Counted from the stretch's first letter, positions 34,153 to 43,470 are shown. The stretch: 64,000 nucleotides of DNA from Paraburkholderia sediminicola (GCF_902859805.1 NZ_CADIKC010000019.1:41872-105871); one strand, 5' to 3'. The notes: generated by a model from the letters alone, not told the origin. Numbers and translations are program-made.

Positions 34153-35340
34153 TCAGGAGACGGCGCCCGAACCGTATTTGCCCACCAGCAGCGCACCGCT
34201 GGCGAAGCGGTCGAGCGCGTAGGGTGCGAGAGAAACATCCGTGGGCAGACCGAGCGCATGCTGCGCGAGGATTTTGCCGATGCCCGGCGACAGTTTGAAG
34301 CCGTGCCCGGAAAAGCCAAAGCCGACAACGAGACCCTCGATATCGCCGACCTTGCCCAACACCGGATTCCAGTCTGGCGTCACGTCGTACACACCGGTCC
34401 ATGACGAAGCCAGCCCCGCGGCCTCATAAGCCGGGAAGCGTTCCGCGACCTGCGCGCCGACTTCGGCGACATAGTCGAGCGAGATATCGCCCTGTTCGGT
34501 TTCCGGCGAGTTCAACGTTTCGCCGACCACACCTTCCGACACCAGCATCTGACTGCCGCCATAGCTGCGGTAATAGAGCATGCCGTCCGAACCCAGGTCC
34601 TTGAACGCGGGCATCTTGAACGAATACGCCGCGTTGTCGCATTCGAGTGCGAGCACCGTGTGACGCTCCGGCTTGACCGGCAGCGGCACACCGATCCAGC
34701 CGGCGAGTTCCGGCGTCCAGATGTTCTGTGTGCTGATTAGCGTGCCGCAACTGAAGTTGCCCGCGCTGGTTGTGACGCCGGCGATCCGGCGTCCTTCGCG
34801 AACGATGCCCGTAACTGTCACGCCTTCCATGATCTTGACACCGCGCCGGCGCGCCGAGCGGGCGAAGCCGGTCGCCACCAGATAGGCATCCGCGAAACCC
34901 GCCTCCGGTTCGTAGCCGATCAGCGCGGCGTCGTCGAAGTGCGCGATCGGCAGGCGCTCGTGCGCCTCATCCTTGCCGATCAGTTGCACTTCGATGCCCA
35001 TATCCTGCTGCGCGGCGAGCGAGGCGCGCAGCGGTTCCAGCTTGTCGCCGTCGGGCGCGCAGATCAGATAGCCGCATTTGACGAGACCGCAGGACGCTTC
35101 GTCGTCGCCGAGATAGTCAGCGAAATTATTGAATGCCCACCAGGAAGCGCGCGCGAGTTCCACGTTCTGGCGCACCGAATAGTGCGTGCGCAAGAGGCCG
35201 GACGACTGCGACGTGGTGCCCGCGCCGATCGTGCCCTGTTCGATAACCAGCACGCTTTGTGCGCCCAATGCGGCGAGATGATGGGCGACCGATGTGCCGA
35301 TAACGCCAGCGCCGATCACGATGAAATCGTAGTGGCTCAT
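34153..35340 (-). CDS. DAO-family FAD-dependent oxidoreductase (sarcosine/amino acid oxidase-like)
   Basis: This 395-residue flavoprotein of the D-amino-acid-oxidase/glycine-oxidase family has the dinucleotide motif VIGAGVIGTSVAHHLA at the N-terminus, QSSGLLRTHYS and the C-terminal FAD contact GFGFSGHGFKLSPGIG. It resembles the beta subunit of sarcosine oxidase and monomeric N-methyl-amino-acid oxidases, which oxidise secondary or primary amines to imines with release of peroxide or transfer to quinone. It is upstream of the ABC operon and divergent from a LysR gene. The substrate may be the compound imported by that transporter or its product. Confidence 0.9.
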   Translation of the reverse strand: MSHYDFIVIGAGVIGTSVAHHLAALGAQSVLVIEQGTIGAGTTSQSSGLLRTHYSVRQNVELARASWWAFNNFADYLGDDEASCGLVKCGYLICAPDGDKLEPLRASLAAQQDMGIEVQLIGKDEAHERLPIAHFDDAALIGYEPEAGFADAYLVATGFARSARRRGVKIMEGVTVTGIVREGRRIAGVTTSAGNFSCGTLISTQNIWTPELAGWIGVPLPVKPERHTVLALECDNAAYSFKMPAFKDLGSDGMLYYRSYGGSQMLVSEGVVGETLNSPETEQGDISLDYVAEVGAQVAERFPAYEAAGLASSWTGVYDVTPDWNPVLGKVGDIEGLVVGFGFSGHGFKLSPGIGKILAQHALGLPTDVSLAPYALDRFASGALLVGKYGSGAVS

Positions 35341-35526
35341 GTGAACCTCTGGATGGCAATGAGGCGAATTCTAGAAAAACGTTGGCTGCGTTAATTTTGT
35401 ATTAGGCAAACTTATGGCGAGCCAATGCAATTTCTCATCCTGCGCACCAACCCTGCGAACCTCGACACATCGCTGCGTGCACCGCACAGGATGACCGGCA
35501 CGTCACCCACGCGAGCGGAGCATTTC

Positions 35527-36492
35527 ATGAGACGAACCCCAGCCCCAATCGATCTGCGCGCGTTGCAGGCTTTTGTCGCTGTCTGCGAGAGCGGCTCGAT
35601 GACAGGCGCGGCGAAGCAGCTCGGCGTGAGCCAGAGCGCCATCAGCCAGTCGATTGCAGCGCTGGAGCGAGATCAGAGCCTGACGCTGTTCGACCGCGAG
35701 AGCCGTCCGCCACGCCCGAACGTAGCGGGGCGCGCGTTGCTGGAGTTGGCGGGGCCGTTGATCGAACACGCGCAGATGGTGAGCGCCCGGATCGGCGATG
35801 CCTCTCAGGCCGGCAAGATGCCGGTGCGCCTGGGTTGCGTCGATTCGTTCGCGGCTACCGTTGGGCCTGAATTGATTCGCGCGGTGTCGAATTCAGAGCG
35901 GCAGATTTCGATGTGGTCTGGTCTCACGCCGGGCCTGAGCAAACAGTTGCACGACCGCGAACTGGATATCGCGATCTGCACGCAGACCACGCTGAGCGAC
36001 GCACGGATCGTGGAAGTGCCGCTGTTTTCCGAGGCATTTGTGGTGGTGGTTGCGCGCAGCCAATTGAACGGACGCCGCAATATCGACTGGCGCACGCTTG
36101 CGCTCGAACTGCCGTTGATCCGCTATACGGCGCGTTCGGTGATCGGCCAGCAGATTGAGCGCTTCGCACGGCATCTGGGCATTAACAGTCCGCGGCGTTA
36201 TGAGTTCGACGCGACCGATCCGCTGCTGAGTCTGGTGGCCGCGCGCGTGGGATTCGCGATATCGACGCCCTTATGTCTGTGGCAGGCGCGGCACTGTCTG
36301 GACGACATCGCAGTGATGCCGTTGCCGCCGAGCCGCCTCGGGCGGCGCGATTTTTTCCTGCTGCATCGCCAGGGCGAGTGGGAACAGTTCGCCAGTGACA
36401 TCGTCATGCTGACGCGCGGCGTGCTGGACAACGCGATTCAACCGTCGCTCGCGCGGGCGCTGCCCGATCTGCCGGACGATGCATTGCGCTGA
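35527..36492 (+). CDS. LysR family transcriptional regulator
   Basis: This 321-residue LysR protein has a winged helix-turn-helix at ~residues 8-65 (LRALQAFVAVCESGSMTGAAKQLGVSQSAISQSIAALE in pieces) and an effector-binding domain of the PBP2 fold. ATG at 35527 has GGAG upstream and places the HTH at the usual distance; a longer open frame to 35425 is less likely. It is divergent from the DAO-type oxidase (186 bp between starts) and probably regulates it. Confidence 0.92.
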   Translation: MRRTPAPIDLRALQAFVAVCESGSMTGAAKQLGVSQSAISQSIAALERDQSLTLFDRESRPPRPNVAGRALLELAGPLIEHAQMVSARIGDASQAGKMPVRLGCVDSFAATVGPELIRAVSNSERQISMWSGLTPGLSKQLHDRELDIAICTQTTLSDARIVEVPLFSEAFVVVVARSQLNGRRNIDWRTLALELPLIRYTARSVIGQQIERFARHLGINSPRRYEFDATDPLLSLVAARVGFAISTPLCLWQARHCLDDIAVMPLPPSRLGRRDFFLLHRQGEWEQFASDIVMLTRGVLDNAIQPSLARALPDLPDDALR

Positions 36493-36750
36493 TTCAGGCG
36501 CGATGGCGCGAGTTTGTATAAGCGTTGCTTTTAACGCTGCTTAACCGCACACCTCGTTTTTGTGCAAAGTCGCACCAGTCACAGCGACGATGTGCACCGC
36601 AGTCAGGCTGATGAACCTTTCAGCGTCGAAATCAGGAGCGATGCATGGTGCCCAAATCGTTTATTGGTGGGAATCTTTGATTCACTTGGATAAACATGGC
36701 ACAAACGTTGCATTGATAGCGGCATCGACTGAGGCGGCCGCAGCGAGCGA

Positions 36751-37356
36751 TCAGTCAGCTGCACTCGATTGCGGATACACGAAGATCGACAGGAATTGAA
36801 TGGGCGTCTTGATCAGGCGTTCCGGACCGTGCGGTATCTCGCCCTGGAAAGTGAGCGTGTCGCCAGGATGAAGAATGTAGGTTTGCTGACCGTGGCGGTA
36901 TTCGATCACGCCCTTGAGCATGTGAATGAATTCGGTGCCCGGATGCTGGAACACGGGAAAGCGTTCGGCTTCGTCTTCCATCGTGATCAGGAAGGGCTCG
37001 AAAAGCTTACGCGGACCCTGGTCATAGGCAAGCAGGTGATAGGTGTGGCCGCTTTTGGTGCCCTTGCGAACCACTTCCATGCCGCCGCCTTTTTTGACGA
37101 GTTGTGCACCGCCTTGCGGCACGTCGAAATTGCGAAACAGCATGGAGAGCGAAACGCCGAGCGCCTGGGCGATGCGGTTGAGGACCTCGAGACCTGCGGA
37201 CGTCTGAGCGTTTTCGATCTTCGAGAGCATGCCGCGGCTGATGCCGGCCTGAGCGGAAACCTGAGCAATGGTCAGGCCGTGGCGCTGGCGTAATTCGCGA
37301 ATGGTGTTGCCGAGGTAGCGTTCAAGCGGCGTTTTATTGTCTTCACCGATCTGCAT
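36751..37356 (-). CDS. HTH (XRE) regulator with C-terminal cupin domain
   Basis: This 201-residue regulator has an N-terminal XRE helix-turn-helix (residues ~12-68: LRQRHGLTIAQVSAQAGISRGMLSKIENAQTS) and a C-terminal cupin_2 domain (~125-195: HPGTEFIHMLKGVIEYRHG, LHPGDTLTFQGEIPHGPE). This is the SutR/PuuR-like architecture that senses small amino compounds. It is divergent from the glnT-glx operon, and the spacer has a perfect 17-bp palindrome, so it very likely controls that operon and its own gene. Confidence 0.92.
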   Translation of the reverse strand: MQIGEDNKTPLERYLGNTIRELRQRHGLTIAQVSAQAGISRGMLSKIENAQTSAGLEVLNRIAQALGVSLSMLFRNFDVPQGGAQLVKKGGGMEVVRKGTKSGHTYHLLAYDQGPRKLFEPFLITMEDEAERFPVFQHPGTEFIHMLKGVIEYRHGQQTYILHPGDTLTFQGEIPHGPERLIKTPIQFLSIFVYPQSSAAD

Positions 37357-37419
37357 GTAAGCCTCACGTAAAACGAAAGCGTAGCAGATTGCAGCGCGGA
37401 GCTACGTGCAAAGAGTTTC

Positions 37420-37436
37420 ACAAAGAGAATCTTTGT
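37420..37436. promoter_or_regulatory. Candidate operator of the HTH-cupin regulator
   Basis: ACAAAGAGAATCTTTGT is a palindrome with perfect 7-bp arms around GAA, 64 bp before the regulator start and 145 bp before glnT. It is the only strong dyad in the 224-bp divergent spacer. A related sequence, GAATCTTTGATTC, occurs at 36672-36684 beyond the regulator stop. Confidence 0.6.
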
Positions 37437-37580
37437 TTCTCACCAATAAAGTACCCGGCCGATTGAAAACACGCTCGAAGCGCGCCACAACCGGCGTTCG
37501 GGAGCATGTTGCGCAACCCGGTCACACGCGCTGCGTGTGACTTTTCCAAACGACGAAAGATGCAGTTGCAAGGAGTGGCG

Positions 37581-38969
37581 ATGAACCTGAACGATGCGAG
37601 CAAGCTGCCGTTCAACGAGCTCGGATGCGTGCCCCGTTTCGGCTCGGCGGAAGAGGCGCAGGCGTATCTGACGCAGCAGGGTGTGAAGTACGTGCTGGCG
37701 CAGTTTGTCGATATTCACGGCGTGGCCAAGGCGAAATCGGTGCCGGTCAGTCATCTGAAGAGTGTGCTGACGGCGGGTGCCGGTTTCGCGGGGTTTGCGA
37801 TCTGGGGCGTCGGTATCGAGCCGAACGGCCCCGACTATATGGCCGTCGGCGATCTGGCGACGCTCACGCCGGTGCCGTGGCAGCCGGGCCTGGCGCGGAT
37901 CGTCTGCGACGGTCACGTGAATGGCGAAGCATGGCAATACGATTCGCGCGTGACCTTGAAGAAACAGGTCGCACGGATGACGGAGCGCAACTGGACGCTC
38001 TTCACCGGTCTGGAGCCGGAATTCTCACTACTGCGCCGTTCGGCGTCCGGCACGCTGGAGCCATGCGATCCGAGCGATACGCTCGCCAAGCCGTGTTATG
38101 ACTACAAGGGACTCTCGCGTACACGCGTCTTCCTGGAAAAGCTCACCGAATCGATGCGCGCGGTCGGCATCGACGTCTATCAGATCGATCACGAAGATGC
38201 GAACGGGCAGTTCGAAATCAACTACACGTATACCGATTGCCTGACGTCGTGCGATCACTACGTGTTCTTCAAAATGGCCGCCTCCGAGATCGCCAATGAA
38301 CTCGGCATGATCTGCTCGTTCATGCCGAAGCCGTTCGCGAACCGTCCCGGCAATGGCATGCACATGCATATGTCGATCGGCGACGGTGAACGCAACCTGT
38401 TCTCCGACAAGAGCGACACGCTCGGCATGGGCCTGTCCACGCTCGGCTATCAATTCACCGCGGGTTTGCTCGCGCACGCACCGGCACTGTCCGCGCTGTG
38501 CAATCCAACCGTGAACTCGTACAAGCGCCTCGTGGTTGGCCGCTCGCTGACGGGCGCAACGTGGGCGCCGGCCTACATCAGCTACGGCGACAACAACCGT
38601 TCGACGATGGTGCGCATGCCAGGCGAGCGCATCGAACTGCGTTTGCCGGATGGCTCATGCAATCCGTATCTCGCGACGGCGGCGGTGATTGCCGCGGGGC
38701 TGGACGGTATCGATCGCGGTCTTTCACCAGGCGAACCGGCTAACGAGAATCTCTACGAGTGGTCGCCCGCGAAACTCTCCGAACACGGAATCGGCGTGCT
38801 CCCGCAAAACCTCGAGCAGGCGCTCGACGCGCTGGAAAGCGACCACGTGATCTGCGACGCGCTCGGCCCGGTTGCCGATGAATTCCTCAAGCTCAAACGG
38901 ATGGAGTGGCTCGAATACATGCGCCACGTGTCGGACTGGGAACTGAAGACTTACCTCGAATTCTTCTAA
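37581..38969 (+). CDS. glnT: Type III glutamine synthetase-like / gamma-glutamylamide synthetase (GlnT)
   Basis: This 462-residue protein of the glutamine synthetase fold has an N-terminal beta-grasp domain (residues ~20-110, DIHGVAKAKSVP) and a C-terminal catalytic domain (GLEPEFSLL, QIDHEDANGQFEINY, NGMHMHMSIGDG, NPTVNSYKRL, RIELRLPDGSCNPYLA). GlnT/GmaS enzymes join glutamate to ammonia or to an amine such as methylamine at the cost of ATP. ATG at 37581 is preceded by AGGAG. It is followed after 11 bp by glxB, the neighbour typical of the gamma-glutamylmethylamide / N-methylglutamate pathway. Which amine is used cannot be read from the sequence. Confidence 0.92.
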   Translation: MNLNDASKLPFNELGCVPRFGSAEEAQAYLTQQGVKYVLAQFVDIHGVAKAKSVPVSHLKSVLTAGAGFAGFAIWGVGIEPNGPDYMAVGDLATLTPVPWQPGLARIVCDGHVNGEAWQYDSRVTLKKQVARMTERNWTLFTGLEPEFSLLRRSASGTLEPCDPSDTLAKPCYDYKGLSRTRVFLEKLTESMRAVGIDVYQIDHEDANGQFEINYTYTDCLTSCDHYVFFKMAASEIANELGMICSFMPKPFANRPGNGMHMHMSIGDGERNLFSDKSDTLGMGLSTLGYQFTAGLLAHAPALSALCNPTVNSYKRLVVGRSLTGATWAPAYISYGDNNRSTMVRMPGERIELRLPDGSCNPYLATAAVIAAGLDGIDRGLSPGEPANENLYEWSPAKLSEHGIGVLPQNLEQALDALESDHVICDALGPVADEFLKLKRMEWLEYMRHVSDWELKTYLEFF

Positions 38970-38980
38970 GGAGAAGCACC

Positions 38981-39889
38981 ATGTGCGGAATTGTGGGCTT
39001 GCTGGTCAAGACGCCGGCATTGCGCGAACGGCTCGGCGAATTGATGGTGCCGATGCTGATCGGCATGACCGAGCGCGGACCGGATTCGGCGGGCCTCGCG
39101 GTGTTCGGCAAACAGGTCGATGTGAGCCAGCGCAAGCTGAGCATTTACGCGGGCTTCACTGAAGAAGGCGCGGATTTCGCGTGGCAGCCGCTGGTGGAAG
39201 CACTGAACGGGGCGATGGACGTCACCGCGCGGATCGACTCGAAAGGCAATCATGGCGTGCTGACAGTGCAGGGCAATGTCGAGCGCGTGAAGACGTGGCT
39301 GCGCGAACGCTATCCGAAGCTGTATCTGCTATCGAGCGGCCGCTCGATCGATCTGTACAAAGACATCGGCTCGCCTTCGCAAGTCGCCGAGCGTTATGAC
39401 TTTGCGAATCTGAAAGGCTCGCATCTGGTCGGCCACACACGCATGGCGACCGAATCGGCGGTAACGCCCGATCGCGCGCATCCGTTTACGGCTGGCGACG
39501 ACTTCTGCCTCGTTCACAACGGCTCGCTGTCGAACGCGCACGGCGTGCGCCGCAAGCTCGAACCGCAGGGCATCCACTTCGATACCGACAACGACACCGA
39601 AGCCGCCTGCCGCTTTCTCGAATGGCGGCTGCGCGAAGGCGACACGTTGCCGGTCGCCTTGCAGAAGGGTTTCGAAGAACTCGACGGCTTCTACACGTTC
39701 CTGATGGGCACCTCGACCGAACTCGCGCTGATTCGCGATCCGTTCGCGTGCAAGCCGGCGGTGGTCGCGGAAAACGACGACTACGTTGCGATCGCTTCCG
39801 AGTTCCGTTCGCTTGCGCATCTGCCCGATATCAAGAACGCCCGAGTCTTCGAACCGGCACCTGAGGAGATGTATGTATGGAAAGCCTGA
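38981..39889 (+). CDS. glxB: GlxB, class II glutamine amidotransferase (glutamate-synthase-like)
   Basis: This 302-residue Ntn-hydrolase starts M-C-G-I-V-G, so the catalytic cysteine becomes the N-terminal residue. GHTRMATES, VHNGSLSN and DTDNDTEAACRF line the glutamine site. It corresponds to the amidotransferase domain of GltB split into its own subunit, equivalent to MgsA of N-methylglutamate synthase. It should release ammonia or an amine from glutamine or a gamma-glutamylamide. AAGGAGAAGCACC precedes the ATG. It overlaps glxC by 13 bp. Confidence 0.93.
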   Translation: MCGIVGLLVKTPALRERLGELMVPMLIGMTERGPDSAGLAVFGKQVDVSQRKLSIYAGFTEEGADFAWQPLVEALNGAMDVTARIDSKGNHGVLTVQGNVERVKTWLRERYPKLYLLSSGRSIDLYKDIGSPSQVAERYDFANLKGSHLVGHTRMATESAVTPDRAHPFTAGDDFCLVHNGSLSNAHGVRRKLEPQGIHFDTDNDTEAACRFLEWRLREGDTLPVALQKGFEELDGFYTFLMGTSTELALIRDPFACKPAVVAENDDYVAIASEFRSLAHLPDIKNARVFEPAPEEMYVWKA

Positions 39890-40566
39890 CTTTCGATCTG
39901 GAGCGCGCGACGGTCCGTGAGCTGAACCAGTTCCTGCACAAACCGGCGAGCGAACTGGAGGGCCAGACGGTGGCGGTCGTCGCGCCGAACGGCGCGCATA
40001 ACCTTGCAGTCGGTGTGGATGCGCCGGTGCGAGTGACGATTGCCGGTCACGCCGGCTATTACGCGGGCGGCATGAACAAGCACGCAACCATCGAGATCGA
40101 AGGCAGCGCGGGCACCGGCGTCGCGGAAAACATGATGAGCGGCAAGGTGCACGTGAAGGGTTTCGCGTCGAACGGCGCGGGCGCTTCCGCGCACGGCGGC
40201 CTGCTTGTGATCGACGGCGATGCGGGTCTGCGCTGCGGTATTTCGCTCAAAGGTGGCGACATCGTGGTGGGTGGCTCGGTAGGCAGCTTCTCGGCGTTCA
40301 TGGCGCAAGCGGGCCGCATGGTGATCTGCGGCGATGCGGGCGATGCGCTCGGCGACTCGCTTTACGAAGCGGTGCTGTACGTGCGCGGCGAAGTGAAATC
40401 GCTCGGCGCGGACGCACAGTACGAGCCGATGACGCAAGCCGATATCGACGCGGTGCGCGCACTGCTCACCGCTGCCGGCATGGATCACGACCCGGCGTCA
40501 TTCAAACGGATCGCCTCCGCTCGCACGCTCTATCACTGGAACGCGGACGCGAACCAGGAATATTGA
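39877..40566 (+). CDS. glxC: GlxC, GXGXG-motif glutamate-synthase-like subunit
   Basis: This 229-residue right-handed beta-helix protein has repeated G-x-x-G-x-G turns (GHAGYYAGGMNKHATIEIEGSAG in pieces, GKVHVKGFASNGAGASAHGGLLVIDGDAG). It corresponds to the GXGXG domain of the GltB subunit and to MgsB. In GOGAT this domain is structural, placed between the amidotransferase and FMN domains. GAGGAGATGT precedes the start within glxB. Confidence 0.93.
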   Translation: MESLTFDLERATVRELNQFLHKPASELEGQTVAVVAPNGAHNLAVGVDAPVRVTIAGHAGYYAGGMNKHATIEIEGSAGTGVAENMMSGKVHVKGFASNGAGASAHGGLLVIDGDAGLRCGISLKGGDIVVGGSVGSFSAFMAQAGRMVICGDAGDALGDSLYEAVLYVRGEVKSLGADAQYEPMTQADIDAVRALLTAAGMDHDPASFKRIASARTLYHWNADANQEY

Positions 40567-40591
40567 ACATACGCTCTCGAAGAAGGCCCTC

Positions 40592-41953
40592 ATGGAAGCC
40601 AAACCCGTTCAATTCGTCCGCTTGCAGCAGGAAGAGTCGCAAGCTTACGACCGCAAGACGATCGACTATATCCACGCCGCCGCACAGCGCGGCCTCTACG
40701 AAATTCGCGGTCTGGGCGCGAAACGCCATGTGCCGCATTTCGACGATCTGCTGTTTCTCGGTGCCTCGCTGTCGCGCTATCCGCTCGAAGGGTATCGCGA
40801 GAAATGCGCGACGCAGACCGTGCTCGGCACACGCTTCGCCACGAAGCCGGTGGTGCTCGACATTCCGATCACGATTGCCGGCATGAGCTTCGGCGCGCTT
40901 TCGGCGAACGTGAAGGAAGCGCTCGGCCAGGCTGCGACCGCGATGGGCACCTCGACCACCACCGGCGACGGCGGCATGACGCAGGAAGAGCGCCGCTCGT
41001 CGAAGACGCTGGTTTATCAGTGCCTGCCGTCGCGCTACGGCTTCAACCCGGACGACGTGCGCCGCGCCGATGCGATCGAAATCGTGATTGGCCAGGGCGC
41101 GAAGCCGGGCGGCGGCGGCATGCTGCTCGGGCAGAAGGTCAATCCACGCGTCGCCTCGATGCGCACCTTGCCGGCCGGCGTCGATCAGCGCTCGGCGAGC
41201 CGTCACCCGGACTGGACCGGTCCGGACGATCTGGCGATCAAGATTCAGGAACTGCGCGAAATCACCGATTGGGAAAAACCCATCTACGTGAAGGTCGGCG
41301 CAACGCGCACGTTCAACGACGTCAAGCTCGCGGTGCATGCGGGCGCGGACGTGGTGGTGATCGACGGGATGCAGGGCGGCACGGCCGCGACGCAAACCTG
41401 TTTCATCGAGAACGTCGGCATTCCGACGCTGGCGGCGGTTCGCCAGGCGGTGGACGCGCTCGAAGATCTGAACATGAAAGGCCAGGTACAACTGATCGTC
41501 TCGGGCGGCATCCGCACCGGCGCTGACGTGGCGAAGGCATTGGCGCTCGGCGCGGACGCAGTGGCCATCGGGCAGGGCATGTTGATGGCGCTCGGCTGCA
41601 ACAGCGACACGTACTTCCAGAACGGTGCATTGCATTCGGCTGCGGCGGACTACGCGGCGCTGAACACGTCGCCGGGTTTCTGCCATCACTGCCATACGGG
41701 GAAGTGTCCCGTCGGCGTGACCACCCAGGACGCCGTGCTCGAACAACGCGTTCAGCCGGACGAAGGTTCACGCCGCGTGCGCAACTACCTGAAGACACTG
41801 AACATGGAACTGACGACGATCGCGCGTGCGTGCGGCAAGCAGAACGTCCATCACCTGGAGCCCGAGGATCTCGTCGCGCTGACTGTGGAAGCCGCGGCGA
41901 TGGCGCGCATTCCGCTCGCGGGTACGTCGTGGATTCCCGGATGGACTAAATGA
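40592..41953 (+). CDS. glxD: GlxD, FMN-binding glutamate-synthase-like subunit
   Basis: This 453-residue FMN-dependent TIM-barrel subunit corresponds to the synthase domain of GltB and to MgsC. FMN/substrate segments are seen in ISFGALSA-like GMSFGALSANVKEA, GDGGMTQEER, GAKPGGGGMLLG, VIDGMQGGTAA and SGGIRTGADVAKALALGADAVAIGQG (in pieces). A 3Fe-4S cysteine cluster is given by C-H-H-C-H-T-G-K-C-P. Together with GlxB and GlxC it should form an oligomeric enzyme transferring nitrogen to an oxo-acid. GAAGG precedes the ATG. Confidence 0.93.
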   Translation: MEAKPVQFVRLQQEESQAYDRKTIDYIHAAAQRGLYEIRGLGAKRHVPHFDDLLFLGASLSRYPLEGYREKCATQTVLGTRFATKPVVLDIPITIAGMSFGALSANVKEALGQAATAMGTSTTTGDGGMTQEERRSSKTLVYQCLPSRYGFNPDDVRRADAIEIVIGQGAKPGGGGMLLGQKVNPRVASMRTLPAGVDQRSASRHPDWTGPDDLAIKIQELREITDWEKPIYVKVGATRTFNDVKLAVHAGADVVVIDGMQGGTAATQTCFIENVGIPTLAAVRQAVDALEDLNMKGQVQLIVSGGIRTGADVAKALALGADAVAIGQGMLMALGCNSDTYFQNGALHSAAADYAALNTSPGFCHHCHTGKCPVGVTTQDAVLEQRVQPDEGSRRVRNYLKTLNMELTTIARACGKQNVHHLEPEDLVALTVEAAAMARIPLAGTSWIPGWTK

Positions 41954-42033
41954 ATTGAGTTGTTTTGAGTTTTTTGACTGTGGAAAAGTTGAGTGCATTC
42001 AACCTTGATTCACCCCTCTATCAGGAGCCCAAT

Positions 42034-43470
42034 ATGAGCACTCCGCAAAGCACCACACAAGCAGCGCCGGCATCATCGGGTGGCCTGCGTTCCGGTACCT
42101 TAGGTTTTCCCGAGGTCATCGGCCAATCCATCGCGAATCTTTCGCCAACTTTCACGCCGTCGATCAACGTGACTGCGATCGCGGCGCTGGCCGGTGCTGG
42201 GACCTGGTTGATTTATGGTCTTTCAACGCTTGGGCTGCTGCTGGTGAGCATGAGCATCATCGCGCTCTCGAGCCGGATCGCATCGGCGGGTTCGTTCTTC
42301 ATCTATATCTCGCGCGCGCTTGGACCGATGGCGGGTGGCATCGCCGGCTGGGGTTTGATTGCGGCTTACGTGGGCACGGCAATGGGGGTTGGCGCCGCTG
42401 GCGTCGTGTTCGTGCAGAACGCTTTTACGGCCTGGGGGATCAATGTCCCCTCGTGGGCGGTCTACACGGTCTTTGTCGGGCTCGCCTGGTTTTTCTCGGC
42501 ACGTGACGTGAAGCTCTCCTCGCGCCTGTCGCTGGCAATCGAAGCCGCGTCGGTTGTGATCGTGGGCGGTGTGCTGATCTATGTGCTCGCACTGCATCCG
42601 GACCATATCATCGACCATACGCAACTGGGGCTGCAGGGCGTGAGCGGTAAGGGCATGGCACAGGGCATGGTGCTCGGCATCTTCTCGTACGTCGGTTTCG
42701 AGAGCGCGGCTTCGCTCGGCCAGGAAACGAGGAACCCGCTGCGCGTCATTCCGCGTGCGGTGGTCTGGTGCGTGATCCTGTCGGGCCTGTTCTTCATGTT
42801 TGTGGCCTATTCGATGACGATCGCCTACCACGACGATGCAGCCAAGCTCGGCGGCGATTCGGCCGTGCTCAACACCTTGCTCACGAGCGTCGGCGCCTCG
42901 CCGCTCGGTCCGGTGTTCTATCTGATTGCTTCGGTCAGCGCGTTCTCGTGCGTGCTTGCGTGCATCAACTCGTCCAGCCGTCTGCTGTATTCGATGGGCC
43001 GCTATCAGTTCGTGCACCGCTCGATGGGCATGGTGCATCGCACGCACCAGACACCGTACATCGCCGTTGCGTTTTCCTCCATCGTGACTTTTGTGGTGTG
43101 CATCGCGATGCTCGGCACGGGACCGCTCAACACCTTCGGCTATACCAGTACGTTTGCGACCTTTGGCTTCCTGGTCGTGTATTTCCTGGTCGCCATCGCA
43201 GCGCCGGTTTATCTGAAGAAGCAGGGCGAGCTGAAGACGAGCAACGTCGTGTGGGGCGTGCTCGGCGCACTGGCGATGGTCGGCGCGGTGATCGGCAGCG
43301 TGTATCCGGTGCCCGATTATCCGTATAACATCCTGCCGTATCTGTTCGTTGCGTATATGCTGGTTGGCGCAGTCTGGCTGTTGATGCTCAAGAAGCGCTC
43401 GCCGCAAGTGCTCGAGAAAATCGAACACGATCTGGAAACCAGCGACGTGATGACCCACGGCAAAAAGTAA
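42034..43470 (+). CDS. APC family amino acid/amine permease
   Basis: This 478-residue inner-membrane permease has about 12 transmembrane helices and begins the first helix with GFPEVIGQSIANLSPTFTPSIN, the APC-type unwound TM1. Relatives carry ethanolamine, putrescine or amino acids. ATG at 42034 is preceded by CAGGAG. It follows glxD after 80 bp and ends directly against the PP2C/kinase start (TAAATG). As part of the glnT-glx operon it is the probable importer of the compound that GlnT glutamylates. Confidence 0.9.
   Translation: MSTPQSTTQAAPASSGGLRSGTLGFPEVIGQSIANLSPTFTPSINVTAIAALAGAGTWLIYGLSTLGLLLVSMSIIALSSRIASAGSFFIYISRALGPMAGGIAGWGLIAAYVGTAMGVGAAGVVFVQNAFTAWGINVPSWAVYTVFVGLAWFFSARDVKLSSRLSLAIEAASVVIVGGVLIYVLALHPDHIIDHTQLGLQGVSGKGMAQGMVLGIFSYVGFESAASLGQETRNPLRVIPRAVVWCVILSGLFFMFVAYSMTIAYHDDAAKLGGDSAVLNTLLTSVGASPLGPVFYLIASVSAFSCVLACINSSSRLLYSMGRYQFVHRSMGMVHRTHQTPYIAVAFSSIVTFVVCIAMLGTGPLNTFGYTSTFATFGFLVVYFLVAIAAPVYLKKQGELKTSNVVWGVLGALAMVGAVIGSVYPVPDYPYNILPYLFVAYMLVGAVWLLMLKKRSPQVLEKIEHDLETSDVMTHGKK

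Noticed and set aside
36521..36538. AGCGTT / AACGCT inverted repeat after the LysR gene
   Set aside because: Only 6 bp and no T tract; too weak to call a terminator.
40502..41746. 414-codon minus-strand frame
   Set aside because: It is antisense to glxD, which has unmistakable FMN and iron-sulphur motifs.
42223..43458. 411-codon minus-strand frame
   Set aside because: It is antisense to the APC permease; low-complexity His/Arg-rich translation.
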